Below, piece by piece: positions 44,437-54,855 of a stretch of 64,000 nt of DNA. A program made the position numbers and the translations under genes. The notes beneath the pieces were generated by a model. The model did no database searches and was not told where the DNA came from. It saw nothing but the letters and a program-made list of their open reading frames with translations. Origin of the DNA: Peribacillus saganii (GTDB lineage: Bacteria > Bacillota > Bacilli > Bacillales > DSM-1321); contig NZ_QVTE01000030.1 of the NCBI RefSeq assembly GCF_003429095.1, positions 62,001 to 126,000 on the forward strand, written 5' to 3'. How positions within the stretch are numbered: position 1 is the first letter of the stretch; each line of letters begins with the position of its first letter.

Positions 44437-44745
44437 CTAGCCAGCATAACCCTCATTCTGCTCCATCTCCTGCTTTTCTTCCGGATTAGCTGGATCATTT
44501 GGTACATTTGGGTTTTTTGTATCAGTATCATTATGTTCTTTGTGTAATTCCTCTACTCCGTCTTCAACCTTTTCTTGATCCTCTTTCCACTCTTTTATTT
44601 CACTCTTCTGAAGCTTTTGGTCTTCTTGATTACTGTTTGGTTCTTCAGGTGCCGGATCTTGATTTCCTCCGCAGCCAGCTAATCCTAATGCTAAACTTGC
44701 AGCCAGCCCGGCTGTCAGAAATTTGGATTTCCATAGAAGTTTCAT
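44437..44745 (-). CDS. Small acidic lipoprotein
   Basis: A 102-residue protein with a lipoprotein signal (AGLAASLALGLAGCGG, lipid Cys at residue 25). The mature part is very rich in Glu, Asp, Asn, Gln and Lys (QEDQKLQKSEIKEWKEDQEK) and probably disordered. GGAGGAG precedes the ATG. No family recognised. Own terminator. Confidence 0.7.
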   Translation of the reverse strand: MKLLWKSKFLTAGLAASLALGLAGCGGNQDPAPEEPNSNQEDQKLQKSEIKEWKEDQEKVEDGVEELHKEHNDTDTKNPNVPNDPANPEEKQEMEQNEGYAG

Positions 44746-44914
44746 GATGTCTCCTCCATCTCCAGTAGATATTTTTTGGTTCTCTAATGGTATTTTTCAC
44801 GTAACCTGGAAGTATTAAACTTATATTAACTAGAAATAAATTTAAATAAATGTAAAATTTCATGGGTTAAAACTGTTGGGATATTCGTCTAATTTAAGAA
44901 GGGGAGGGCGAGAT

Positions 44915-45031
44915 GTGTTAAACAGGGATGTTAATGAGCTCGAAATTACAAAAGATATGCTGCTGAATCAATTAATGAGTGAATATCCTCCCGTTCGCGC
45001 TCATTCTTGCGTCGTTAAAAAGAGCTTTTGA
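44915..45031 (+). CDS. Possible tiny protein (38 aa), GTG start
   Basis: GTG 44915 follows GGGGAGGGCGAGAT. Product reads MLNRDVNELEITKDMLLNQL then MSEYPPVRAHSCVVKKSF. The ribosome-binding site is good and the frame is clean, but it is short and unrecognised, so it may be a chance frame or a fragment. Confidence 0.35.
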   Translation: MLNRDVNELEITKDMLLNQLMSEYPPVRAHSCVVKKSF

Positions 45032-45088
45032 AAGGGAAAGAGTTAGCATACAAATAAAAGGGCAAAATAAGGGTGGAGGTGAAATCCT

Positions 45089-45256
45089 ATGAGCAATGGA
45101 AATGATGAGCTATTAAAAAAAGCAAGAGACATGGATCAGGATGTAGAGTATGAAAAAACATCCCGCCAAGAACAAGGTCAAGGTAAAAGCAAATTTAACG
45201 ACAGAAATGCGGCTGGTCCGGCAGGTCTCGGCGGCGGCGATACCAGAGGAAGATAA
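45089..45256 (+). CDS. Small hydrophilic hypothetical protein (55 aa)
   Basis: ATG 45089 follows GGTGGAGGTG. Product begins MSNGNDELLKKARDMDQDVE and ends with a Gly-rich GPAGLGGGDTRGR. A clear terminator follows the stop within 6 bases, which supports a real gene. Family not recognised; same general type as the other tiny genes of the window. Confidence 0.65.
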   Translation: MSNGNDELLKKARDMDQDVEYEKTSRQEQGQGKSKFNDRNAAGPAGLGGGDTRGR

Positions 45257-45260
45257 AGAG

Positions 45261-45294
45261 AGGGAATCCGTTTATTGGATTCCCTTTTTGATTT
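45261..45294 (+). terminator. Terminator of the 55-aa gene
   Basis: GGGAATCC-GTTTATT-GGATTCCC followed by TTTTT. Confidence 0.88.
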
Positions 45295-45485
45295 AAAAAG
45301 CTTCTTATTTCGGAATTTTGTATAACAGATGTAAAATAATAAGTAAAATAGGGGTTTCATACAATTATAGTTTTTCTACTATTAATCTCCTTGAAATTAG
45401 CGGATAAGAATACTAAAGAGAACTTGTTTTTGTGTTTGGATTAATCTCAAATGATTTAATTCATTCTTAGGGGAGGAACTATATA

Positions 45486-47144
45486 ATGGATCTTTTTAAT
45501 TTCGAACAGTCTTTTAAAGATACAATCCTAAAGCGCGGGAAGGATTATTACAAAAACGGCCATATTTTATCTTTGGAAGAAACCGAAAAGGGCCATTATA
45601 CGGCTAGTGTGGATGGATCTGAAATCTATTCGGTAGAGGTCTATCTTGATTATAATGAAGAAATAATCGATACATGGTGTGTTTGTCCATATGAGGGTGA
45701 CTTTTGTAAACACCAGGCAGCAGTTTTTTTAGCTTTAAGAGAGAGAAGAAAAAAACCAAAAGATAGCAAGGTTCCTTACACGAAAACAGACTTGAAAACG
45801 ATTCTTCTTAAGCAGTCAAGCGAGGATCTCGTGAACCTTGTTGTGAAGTTAATGCAAGAATATCCGGAAATTGAGTCGAAGCTGATGCTGAAATATGTGC
45901 AGACCGATGATGAAATTACAGCTGCGAAGAAATTGATCAAGGAATCTATCCGGCCATATAAACGAAGAGGGTTTATCGAGTGGAGGGATGTTTCTCTTGC
46001 GCTTCAGGGAGCCCATCAAACGCTGCAAACCGCTTCCAATAGAATGGAAGAGGGGAAGATTGAGAGTACAGTCAATCTTTCGGTTGCTGTCCTATCGATT
46101 GTGGTAGAAATGATTCAGTACTGTGATGATTCTGATGGGAATCTTGGTGAAGTAATTTATGGAAGTATTGACCTGATTGATAATGCAGTATTGAGAGGAA
46201 TATACTCCTTAAAAGAAGATGAACAAAAAAGGGTGTTTGATTCGATTTTTAAGGAGGCACTTCACAAACGCTATGATGGGTGGGAAGAATGGAGTGATGC
46301 CCTCTTGAAAGTCTGCACACGCTTTGCCGGTATCCCTGAATTGCGCAACAAAGTCATGAAGCACCTTGAGAAGATGCTTAAGAAATTTGACGGTTCATCT
46401 TGGAGTGGTGATCATAACATTTCAAATATAAAGCTCCTTCAGCTGGATATCATAGAATCCTGTGAAGGGTCCGAAAAAGCTGAGCAATTTATCTGGCAAA
46501 ATATTCACCATAGTGAATTTCGTGAAAAGGCGATTCATATCGCATTGGAACGAGAAGATTTTCAGGAAGCAGAACGGTTATGTATTGACGGAGAGAAGTC
46601 GGATAGCCAATATCGAGGGCTTGTCAAGCAGTGGCGGGAAATTTTGTATGAAATCTATGGGAAAATGGGGCATGTAGAAAAGCAGCGTGAATTGGCCATG
46701 GGACTACTCTTAGGTCAAGATTACGAGTATTATGTAAAGCTAAAACAACTATATCAGCCACAGCAATGGGAAAGAGTATTGAAAAATATTTTGGAAGCCT
46801 TTGAGGTACGACATACATCTTCAGTATATGAAAAAATTCTAATCGAAGAAAAACAAACTGCAAAGCTGCTGGAATACTGCAGGCGTCACATTATGTCTAT
46901 AACCGAGCATTATCCTTACCTTACTAAAGAATACCCTCAAGAAGTAAGCGAGATATTTATAAACTTAATAGAACTATCCTCAGAGGCTGCATCGGACAGG
47001 AAAAAGTATAAAGCAGTGTGCCGGATTATCAAAATATATAAAAAAGCTTGTGGAAGTGAAAATGCTAAGGCATTAATAGGGAGGTTAACACAGCAGTATA
47101 TTAGAAGACCGGCATTTCTGGACGAGCTAGGCAAGGTCAAGTAA
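45486..47144 (+). CDS. SWIM zinc-finger domain protein
   Basis: A 552-residue protein. The N-terminal SWIM motif is CxCx6CxH: WCVCPYEGDFCKHQ (C65, C67, C74, H76), a zinc-binding module for DNA or protein contacts. The rest is alpha-helical with a repeat-like solenoid look (residues about 150-540). In Bacillus such proteins often sit beside a SNF2 helicase, which is absent here. GGGGAGGAAC precedes the ATG. Function unknown. Confidence 0.8.
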   Translation: MDLFNFEQSFKDTILKRGKDYYKNGHILSLEETEKGHYTASVDGSEIYSVEVYLDYNEEIIDTWCVCPYEGDFCKHQAAVFLALRERRKKPKDSKVPYTKTDLKTILLKQSSEDLVNLVVKLMQEYPEIESKLMLKYVQTDDEITAAKKLIKESIRPYKRRGFIEWRDVSLALQGAHQTLQTASNRMEEGKIESTVNLSVAVLSIVVEMIQYCDDSDGNLGEVIYGSIDLIDNAVLRGIYSLKEDEQKRVFDSIFKEALHKRYDGWEEWSDALLKVCTRFAGIPELRNKVMKHLEKMLKKFDGSSWSGDHNISNIKLLQLDIIESCEGSEKAEQFIWQNIHHSEFREKAIHIALEREDFQEAERLCIDGEKSDSQYRGLVKQWREILYEIYGKMGHVEKQRELAMGLLLGQDYEYYVKLKQLYQPQQWERVLKNILEAFEVRHTSSVYEKILIEEKQTAKLLEYCRRHIMSITEHYPYLTKEYPQEVSEIFINLIELSSEAASDRKKYKAVCRIIKIYKKACGSENAKALIGRLTQQYIRRPAFLDELGKVK

Positions 47145-47731
47145 GGCGTCATGTCACAGAGAATGCAGACATTTTTGTTTGTTCAAACGATTCCTTAATT
47201 GGAAAGTCCACCTGAAAATCTTTGAAAATTGAATTTCAGTGTGCGGTCATTGCAAAATTCGCTGGAGAGTCCGGGCTTAACCTTCGCCCTTATTATTTAA
47301 AAATGGGGAAGAGGCCTTAAAAGGCTGCTCTCCTTTACTTAAACAGGGGCGTCACATGTGGAGGAACAGTATGAATAATCCATTATGCAAATCTGAGTCG
47401 GGATAAATAAAGACCTTTCACAGCTAAACAGGCGCAATTTGTCGTCACCATCTATTAAAGTTCGCTTAACAGCAATAAAAAAATCCCGGTAAATCAGATT
47501 TAGCCGAAATATTTATGTGTTTCCCCCAATGGCCTTCATTCCAAGAGGTCCTTTTTGGTAAATCTATAGATTACTGATTTCCGTGAAGATAAAATTAATT
47601 CCGTGAGAATTCCGTGAAAATCCGTATGTAGAATAACTGCTGTGTAATGTTTTTGTTAAACCGTTTAAGCATAAGCGGGCTACGGGTTGAAGTATGGAGT
47701 AAATCGGAAAAAAGTTTTGAGGAGGAATAAA
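47145..47731. other. Gene-free stretch upstream of a pseudogene
   Basis: No supported gene. TTCCGTGA occurs three times within 50 bases (47578-47620), and GGGAAGAGGCC/AGGCTGCTCTCC forms a weak hairpin near 47305. Together with the decayed gene that follows, this makes over 1 kb of degraded DNA. Confidence 0.5.
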
Positions 47732-48179
47732 ATGATAGATATAAAAATTGTTTATGTTCTTACGTGGCAACAACTCAGGAAAAACTGCGGGAAGCTCTAA
47801 CAGCGATGATGTTACAAAACAATACTGGTTTGGATAGAAGTACAATCTGATTGGTCAGAAGGCTCAACCATATCTTACTTAGACAAGAATGGGAAGGTGG
47901 TAGATCAGGAAAAGTATTAAAGAATGAACCGTATCGTCTTCTTTCCTATACTTTTAACTCGGTAGAAGATAAAACAGTATGCGAACGCTCCCCTAGAGTA
48001 ACTTTTATGCTGGAACTGTAAAATTAAGGCTCAAACACGAAGATTTACTGCCTGCAGATTTCGTTGGTGAAAGTGAAGGATTCTTTGGCATTAATAATGG
48101 CTGGCCAGCAATTCTTAGCAATTTAAAAAGTATCCTTGAAACGGGACGTACTCTGCCGCCAATCACGGGATTGACCTAA
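47732..48179 (+). pseudogene. Decayed AHSA1/SRPBCC (START-like) family gene
   Basis: GAGGAGGAATAAA precedes ATG 47732. Homology to the Bacillus AHSA1-like proteins runs across all three frames: VATTQEKLREALT, then SDDVTKQYWFG, then VQSDWSEGSTISYLDKNGKV, KVLKNEPYRLLSYTFNSVED and finally VKLRLKHEDLLPADFVGESE, GWPAILSNLKSILETG. At least four frameshifts are needed, so it cannot be functional. Intact relatives are about 150-160 residues, as here. Confidence 0.75.
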
Positions 48180-48315
48180 AGGGTTCGGCGCATTGAGGGT
48201 TTTCTTTATTAAACGATTTTCAGGAGTATCGCTTATCGCGGGAAATCAACATCAAAGAATAACAGAATTAACAAAAAACAAACAAGAACTTCATATCATC
48301 CCCCTTTTTGTTATC

Positions 48316-49287
48316 ATGGATATAGCATATTTGAAAGAAGTGAAACAGGTGAAACAAAAACAGATTTATCTGATTTTATTTTGTGTCATGATCTCATGGG
48401 GATTGAACGTCATTGCGACAAAAATACTTGTAACAAATTTCATGCCTGTTACAATGACGGCTTTTCGTATTTTTTTAGGGGGAGTCAGTGTCTTTATTAT
48501 TCTTTCTATTATTAAAAAGGTTAGAATGCTAACAAAAAAGGAATTCATTTACGTCTTTATTGGCGGACTTTTTAATGTAGTCGTGCACCATTACTTTTTG
48601 GCTGTGGGATTATCAGAAACCTCGGCATCCAATGGCGGGCTTATTCTTGGTCTGGGTCCCATATTAACTGCGGTGCTTGCTGTCTTGTTCCTTGGGAGCA
48701 CAATGACTGTCATTAGGGCAGTGGGCTTTTTGCTTGGAATTACAGGGGTTGGCTGTATCGTGCTGCAAAGTGGCGGAGGTTTTCATGGCATTGCGTCCGG
48801 TGATGTTTCCGTATTCCTATCTGTTCTTTCACAAGCAATCAGTTTTGTGCTTATAGCAAAAGTATCAAAAACCCTTGATCCTCGCTTAATGACAGGTTAT
48901 ATGCTTGTAATGGGATCCGTCATTCTGTTTTTTATCAGTCTGGCTCTTGAACCTGAAGGCCTTGCAAGCATGCAGAATGCTTCAATTGGCCTGTGGGCAC
49001 TATTTTTTGCATCTGCGGTCATTGCTACCGCTTTAGGGCATATGCTTTATAACTTTTCAATGGGAAAGGTAGGAGCGGCAGAAGCTTCGATCTTCATCAA
49101 TCTGAGCCCGTTTTTCTCCCTTATTGGATCCGTAATTTTTCTAAAAGAGAAAATTGCAGCTGCACAGCTGATAGGCTTTGTTTTTATTTTAATTGGTGTT
49201 GTACTTGGTTCAGGAGGTTTTGAAGAATTGATTCGTAAACGGAAAAGGAATCAGCAGATGAACATGAAAAAAAAGTACACTGTGTAA
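48316..49287 (+). CDS. EamA/DMT-family transporter
   Basis: About 320 residues with ten predicted membrane segments in two EamA repeats: MISWGLNVIATKILV, then GGVSVFIILSIIKKV and GLSETSASNGGLILGLGPIL in the first, and ALGHMLYNFSMGKVGAAEAS, INLSPFFSLIGSVIFLKEKI in the second. Probable exporter of metabolites or amino acids; substrate unknown. The frame is open from 48193 but the N-terminal part is not membrane-like. ATG 48316 or GTG 48340/48349 are likelier starts; no decisive ribosome-binding site is visible. Confidence 0.8.
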   Translation: MDIAYLKEVKQVKQKQIYLILFCVMISWGLNVIATKILVTNFMPVTMTAFRIFLGGVSVFIILSIIKKVRMLTKKEFIYVFIGGLFNVVVHHYFLAVGLSETSASNGGLILGLGPILTAVLAVLFLGSTMTVIRAVGFLLGITGVGCIVLQSGGGFHGIASGDVSVFLSVLSQAISFVLIAKVSKTLDPRLMTGYMLVMGSVILFFISLALEPEGLASMQNASIGLWALFFASAVIATALGHMLYNFSMGKVGAAEASIFINLSPFFSLIGSVIFLKEKIAAAQLIGFVFILIGVVLGSGGFEELIRKRKRNQQMNMKKKYTV

Positions 49288-49415
49288 ATGTACCACATAA
49301 CCCATGCATATAATGGGCCTTATAGAAGAGTAGGGGATCAAACAGACAGTATAAACTATTTGGGACTGCTCTTCTTTTTTTTGTCACCCAGAATCAAAAA
49401 GATAATTTTAAATAA

Positions 49416-49453
49416 CAAAAAGGTGTCCCAAAAGCGAACTTTTGAAACACCTT
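49416..49453 (-). terminator. Terminator of gdhA
   Basis: AAGGTGTTTCAAAAG (minus strand) pairs with CTTTTGGGACACCTT and a T-run follows. A looser hairpin for the transporter (49325-49382, GAAGAG...CTCTTC + T-run) lies next to it. Confidence 0.8.
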
Positions 49454-49469
49454 CTGTATTGTATATTGA

Positions 49470-50921
<1,452 letters not shown>

Positions 50922-50938
50922 TTATGACATTTAAAATA

Positions 50939-50962
50939 ATCTATCCAATATGGATAATAGAT
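50939..50962. promoter_or_regulatory. Dyad in the gdhA-gltC intergenic region
   Basis: TATCCAATATGGATA (50942-50956) lies within outer ATCTAT...ATAGAT arms (50939-50962). LysR-type regulators bind such interrupted dyads between divergent genes; GltC is the obvious candidate. Confidence 0.55.
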
Positions 50963-51009
50963 TAAATTAATGCCAAAATGAGATATAAGCAAAATTGGAG
51001 TTGATAAAG

Positions 51010-51915
51010 TTGGAACTGAGACAAATACAATATTTTATTGAAGTTGCTAAAAGAGAGCATGTGACAGACGCTGCTTCAGCATTACATGTCGCACAATCCG
51101 CTGTCAGCCGGCAGGTTTTTAATCTTGAATCAGAACTAGGTGTCGATCTTTTCATAAGAGAAGGCAGAAATGTTAGGTTAACACCAATAGGCGGAATATT
51201 TCTTAAACATATGCAGAAAGCAATGAAGGTAATTGATAATGCGAAGCGGGAGGTTGAAGAGTTTTTAGATCCGGAGCACGGTACAATCCGCATCGGATTT
51301 CCAAGCAGTCTGGCCGCTTATACGCTGCCTACTGCCATTTCAGCTTTTCGTGAGATGTATCCTCAAGTAAAATTTCAGCTGAAGCAGGGATCCTACCGTA
51401 ATCTAATAGATGGAGTTGCAAAAGGGGAGATTGATATGGCACTGCTTGGTCCGGTGCCAAAAGAAGAAAAAAAGGTTGAAGGAAGCATCCTGTTTACAGA
51501 AAAGATTGTAGCCCTATTGCCAGTCAGCCATCCGTTGGCACATAAAACATCATTAAACTTAAATGAATTAAGAGATGATTCATTTGTTTTATTTCCTAAA
51601 GGATTTGTTTTACGTGAAATCATTATGAACGCTTGCGGGCAACTTGGTTTTGAACCTGCAGTGTCATTCGAAGGAGAAGATATTGATGCGATAAAAGGAT
51701 TAGTATCCGCAGGGCTCGGTGTGACGCTAATTCCAGAAATTACTTTGATTGATAGTCTCCCGCGCTCCACAGTCAAGGTCGCGGTCAGTCAGCCCGAGGT
51801 TATCCGCACAGTTGGTGTCATTATTCCCGTAGAACGCCAGCTGCTGCCGACAGAAAAGATATTTTATGAGTTTCTTAAAGGCTTCTTTATTATGCTGGAT
51901 GACTTTCAGAAGTAA
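51010..51915 (+). CDS. gltC: LysR-family regulator GltC
   Basis: A 301-residue LysR regulator close to B. subtilis GltC throughout, e.g. MELRQIQYFIEVAKREHVTD, HVAQSAVSRQVFNLESEL, FIREGRNVRLTPIG, KIGFPSSLA-like IRIGFPSSLAAYTLPT, DMALLGPVP, and SVEGEDIDAIKGLVSAGLGV-like GEDIDAIKGLVSAGLGVTLI. GltC senses 2-oxoglutarate and glutamate balance. TTG 51010 aligns with the family start; GGAG is 9 bases upstream. Divergent from gdhA, its probable target here. Confidence 0.85.
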   Translation: MELRQIQYFIEVAKREHVTDAASALHVAQSAVSRQVFNLESELGVDLFIREGRNVRLTPIGGIFLKHMQKAMKVIDNAKREVEEFLDPEHGTIRIGFPSSLAAYTLPTAISAFREMYPQVKFQLKQGSYRNLIDGVAKGEIDMALLGPVPKEEKKVEGSILFTEKIVALLPVSHPLAHKTSLNLNELRDDSFVLFPKGFVLREIIMNACGQLGFEPAVSFEGEDIDAIKGLVSAGLGVTLIPEITLIDSLPRSTVKVAVSQPEVIRTVGVIIPVERQLLPTEKIFYEFLKGFFIMLDDFQK

Positions 51916-51974
51916 GTACTCTTGGAGATTTTAAGTGATATAAAAGAAAAAACTATATAGGAGATGTGGAGAAA

Positions 51975-52290
51975 ATGACGACAATACAAAGGGACCATTA
52001 GGTTCACAATGTTAATAGTTTGGAGGGGTGATATCTCGGTTTTAAGGAGAATGGACTGATTGCATTTAAAGGTGTTAAAAGACAATATTATCAATACAAC
52101 AATAAAATGAAAGTCCCGCTGGTTCTATTGGCAACCGAATCAGATTCTTTTCCGGTCCTTTTGTAAAGGTGGATGATTTTCATTCGGCATATGCTTCCGC
52201 ACATTATTTAACGATAAAGGTGATAGAAATATCGGAATGATAAGCGGCAGCAAGATTGATCCTATGGCTGGTATTCAAAATCGAGAATGA
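51975..52290 (+). pseudogene. Decayed LacI-family regulator ahead of the glucosidase
   Basis: After GGAG, ATG 51975 gives MTTI (a usual LacI start), then a stop and loss of the DNA-binding domain. Middle fragments in shifting frames read YLGFKENGLIAFKGVKRQYY, KVPLVLLATESDSF, VDDFHSAYASAHYLTIK and GDRNIGMISGSKIDPMAGIQ. These match the effector domain of LacI proteins (VPVVLLxTE, KVDDxxAAYxATxYLIxKGH, RKIGMISG). It ends 15 bases before the alpha-glucosidase, so the regulator of that gene has been lost in place. Confidence 0.7.
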
Positions 52291-52305
52291 TTGGAGTGAG
52301 TGAGG

Positions 52306-53988
52306 ATGAAGAAAACATGGTGGAAGGAAAGTGTTATTTATCAGATTTATCCGAGAAGCTTTCGTGACAGCAATGGAGACGGAATTGGCGACCTGAATGG
52401 AATCACGGAAAAGCTTCCATATTTAAGGGAATTAGGAATTGATGTTATCTGGGTATCACCGGTTTTTAAGTCTCCAAACGATGATAATGGATATGATATT
52501 TCCGATTACCGGGATATCATGGATGACTTTGGTACGATGAATGATTTTGACAGGATGCTGGAGGAAGCCCATCAGCACGGGATAAAAATCATGATGGATT
52601 TAGTTGTCAACCATTCAAGCGATGAGCACCCATGGTTTCAAGAATCCCGCAAATCAAAGGATAACCCATACAGAGACTATTATATTTGGAAAGAACCTGT
52701 AAACGGAGAACCTCCAACAAATTGGGGAGCGGCTTTTGGAGGAAGTGTCTGGGAATTCGATGAACAAACTGGAGAGTATTATTTGCATTTGTTCAGTAAG
52801 AAACAGCCTGATTTGAATTGGGAGAATCCCAAACTTAGAAAAGAAGTATACGAAATGATGCGTTTTTGGCTTGACAAAGGCATCGATGGTTTCCGTATGG
52901 ATGTAATTAATTTCATTTCCAAGGATACAAGATATCCACAGGGTGATGTGGTTGAAGGGTTAAAATATGGAAAAGGCAGCAAATATTTCCGGAATGGCCC
53001 GAGGATCCATGAGTTTTTAAAGGAAATGAACAAGGAAGCATTGAGCAATTATGACACAATAACAGTTGGGGAAATGCCCGGAGTATCGGTTGAGCAAGGA
53101 AAACTGTACACTGGGGAGAGCAGACGTGAATTAAACATGGTTTTCCATTTTGAGCACGTTGGTTTGGGTGATGGAAAATTTGGAAAATGGGACCCAAAAG
53201 CATGGAAGTTGACCGAGCTTAAAGAAATCTTTACAAAATGGCAAAAGGGACTGGAAACAGAGGGATGGAACAGCTTGTACTGGAGCAACCATGACCAGCC
53301 AAGGGCCATCTCCCGGTGGGGCAATGATTCTGAAGAATTTAGGGAGATTTCTGGTAAAATGCTTGCCACATGTCTCCATATGCTTCAAGGTTCACCCTAT
53401 ATTTATCAGGGAGAAGAGATAGGCATGACGAATGTCAAATTTAATAGCATAAGTGATTACCGTGACATTGAAACGCTTAATGCCTACCACGATTTGACCG
53501 ATGGTTCCCTATCGAATGAAGAAATATTTAAGGGAATACATGAACGAAGCCGTGATAACGCCCGAACCCCAGTACAGTGGGATGGAAGCCCCAATGCCGG
53601 GTTTACAATTGGAACTCCCTGGATCAGTGTGAATCCAAATTATGAAAAAATCAATGCTAAGGCTGTACTAAACGATCAAAATTCTATTTTTCACTATTAT
53701 AAAAAATTGATTCAGCTAAGAAAAGATAATGAAATCATTGTGTATGGCAGTTATGATTTGCTTATGGAAAATGATGAGGAAATTTATGCCTTCACAAGGA
53801 CGTTAGAAAATGAAAAATTGTTGGTGATTTGTAATTTCAGCCAGGAAACACCTGAATTTACCCTTCCTGAAACAATACAATTTTCAGAGAAAGAATTATT
53901 AATCTCAAATTATGATGTCAACGCACAGCAATCCATTCAAAATTTAGCTCTTAAACCTTATGAAGCCAGGGTGTACCGCTTAAAGTGA
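52306..53988 (+). CDS. malL: Oligo-1,6-glucosidase (GH13)
   Basis: A 560-residue cytoplasmic alpha-glucosidase. GH13 regions: DLVVNHSSD (region I), GFRMDVIN with nucleophile D199, TVGEMPG with acid/base E256, and SNHDQPR with D330. Val200 after the nucleophile (MDV) is the residue linked to alpha-1,6 specificity in oligo-1,6-glucosidases; alpha-1,4 maltases have Thr. It should hydrolyse isomaltose-type sugars, maybe also sucrose or maltose. ATG 52306 fits GGAGTGAG upstream. Its former LacI-type regulator gene is decayed immediately upstream, so control may be altered. Confidence 0.9.
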   Translation: MKKTWWKESVIYQIYPRSFRDSNGDGIGDLNGITEKLPYLRELGIDVIWVSPVFKSPNDDNGYDISDYRDIMDDFGTMNDFDRMLEEAHQHGIKIMMDLVVNHSSDEHPWFQESRKSKDNPYRDYYIWKEPVNGEPPTNWGAAFGGSVWEFDEQTGEYYLHLFSKKQPDLNWENPKLRKEVYEMMRFWLDKGIDGFRMDVINFISKDTRYPQGDVVEGLKYGKGSKYFRNGPRIHEFLKEMNKEALSNYDTITVGEMPGVSVEQGKLYTGESRRELNMVFHFEHVGLGDGKFGKWDPKAWKLTELKEIFTKWQKGLETEGWNSLYWSNHDQPRAISRWGNDSEEFREISGKMLATCLHMLQGSPYIYQGEEIGMTNVKFNSISDYRDIETLNAYHDLTDGSLSNEEIFKGIHERSRDNARTPVQWDGSPNAGFTIGTPWISVNPNYEKINAKAVLNDQNSIFHYYKKLIQLRKDNEIIVYGSYDLLMENDEEIYAFTRTLENEKLLVICNFSQETPEFTLPETIQFSEKELLISNYDVNAQQSIQNLALKPYEARVYRLK

Positions 53989-54024
53989 CTAATAGCAAAA
54001 CAATTCCTGCTGTAATAAAAACAA

Positions 54025-54054
54025 GCCTGCCGAAGTGACCGAGCAGGCCTTTTC
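54025..54054 (+). terminator. Terminator of the glucosidase gene
   Basis: GCCTGC and GCAGGC with CTTTTCC tail, 37 bases after the stop. Confidence 0.65.
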
Positions 54055-54119
54055 CTGCGGCAATCCCGCTCTTATAAAATGAAAGTCAAACGGCTACATT
54101 GATTTCAAAGGAAAGCTAT

Positions 54120-54224
54120 TTACTGCATAACGCTCTTTCTTCCACATCGAAGGCATGTCCGATTATAAATGTTAAGCTTGTGATTGCCCTTAAAATAACA
54201 GATAAGGGATTTAATCCATTTCAT
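54120..54224 (-). CDS. Tiny cysteine-containing protein (34 aa)
   Basis: ATG 54224 on the minus strand with AAGGAGG 8 bases upstream. Product MKWIKSLICYFKGNHKLNIY, NRTCLRCGRKSVMQ: basic, with a CxxC (C24, C27), plus C9 and H15, which could make a small metal-binding knuckle. Short Bacillus and phage proteins of this look exist but I do not recognise a named family. Confidence 0.55.
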   Translation of the reverse strand: MKWIKSLICYFKGNHKLNIYNRTCLRCGRKSVMQ

Positions 54225-54357
54225 TTATATTTCCTCCTTATGCGTGTTTTAAAATAACTATTCTCCGTGGATTCGGTTTTACCCTGCAAGACATATATAG
54301 AAAATTCCGACAGTATTTTTCGTCATTTTAGGAAGCAAGAAGATTAATTGGCTATCA

Positions 54358-54386
54358 AAAAAGGACTCAGTATAAAAACTGAGTCC
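54358..54386 (-). terminator. Terminator of the small membrane protein gene
   Basis: GGACTCAGT/ACTGAGTCC with TTTTT on the minus strand. Confidence 0.85.
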
Positions 54387-54393
54387 CGTAACG

Positions 54394-54579
54394 TTATTTA
54401 TTAAATAACGCTGTAACGGCTTTAAAAATCAGGACCAATGAAAACACTGTTACTGCCAATACTCCTATGATAGTAAAAATCGGCTCTAAGCTAAATAAGA
54501 AAGTATCTGCGAAAGAGACCTTTAATAGTGAAAATCCGGCTAAAACACCGGCTAATAGTGCAAGGATTATTCTATCCAT
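54394..54579 (-). CDS. Small membrane protein (61 aa)
   Basis: Two hydrophobic segments (about 3-20 and 30-56) with a short linker containing Asp; ends ALFNK. AGGAGGGATAAAAG precedes the ATG and a terminator follows the stop. No family recognised. Confidence 0.65.
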   Translation of the reverse strand: MDRIILALLAGVLAGFSLLKVSFADTFLFSLEPIFTIIGVLAVTVFSLVLIFKAVTALFNK

Positions 54580-54855
54580 CTTTTATCCCTCCTTTAAGAT
54601 TAATATATGCAACGTCAATATCGTGTGTTATCAAACTAAAGTATTATTATAATTCGGGCATTAAGAAAGGTTCTTTGAATAAGATGGGAAATCATGAGGA
54701 AAACGGATGGATATTGTTATTGCTAGGCATCTAAATTTAGGGTGAAGTAAATAATTCAGTGAAATACTTCCTTAATTCCCGTAAGGACACAAGGATTGTA
54801 GGGCTTTATATAAAAGATGTATACTATTTAAAACAATGACGACGGGGGAGTTTAT

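Noticed and set aside
54666-54734. Short frame ending NHEENGWILLLLGI
   Set aside because: Too short and without a good ribosome-binding site; may be a relic, not callable.
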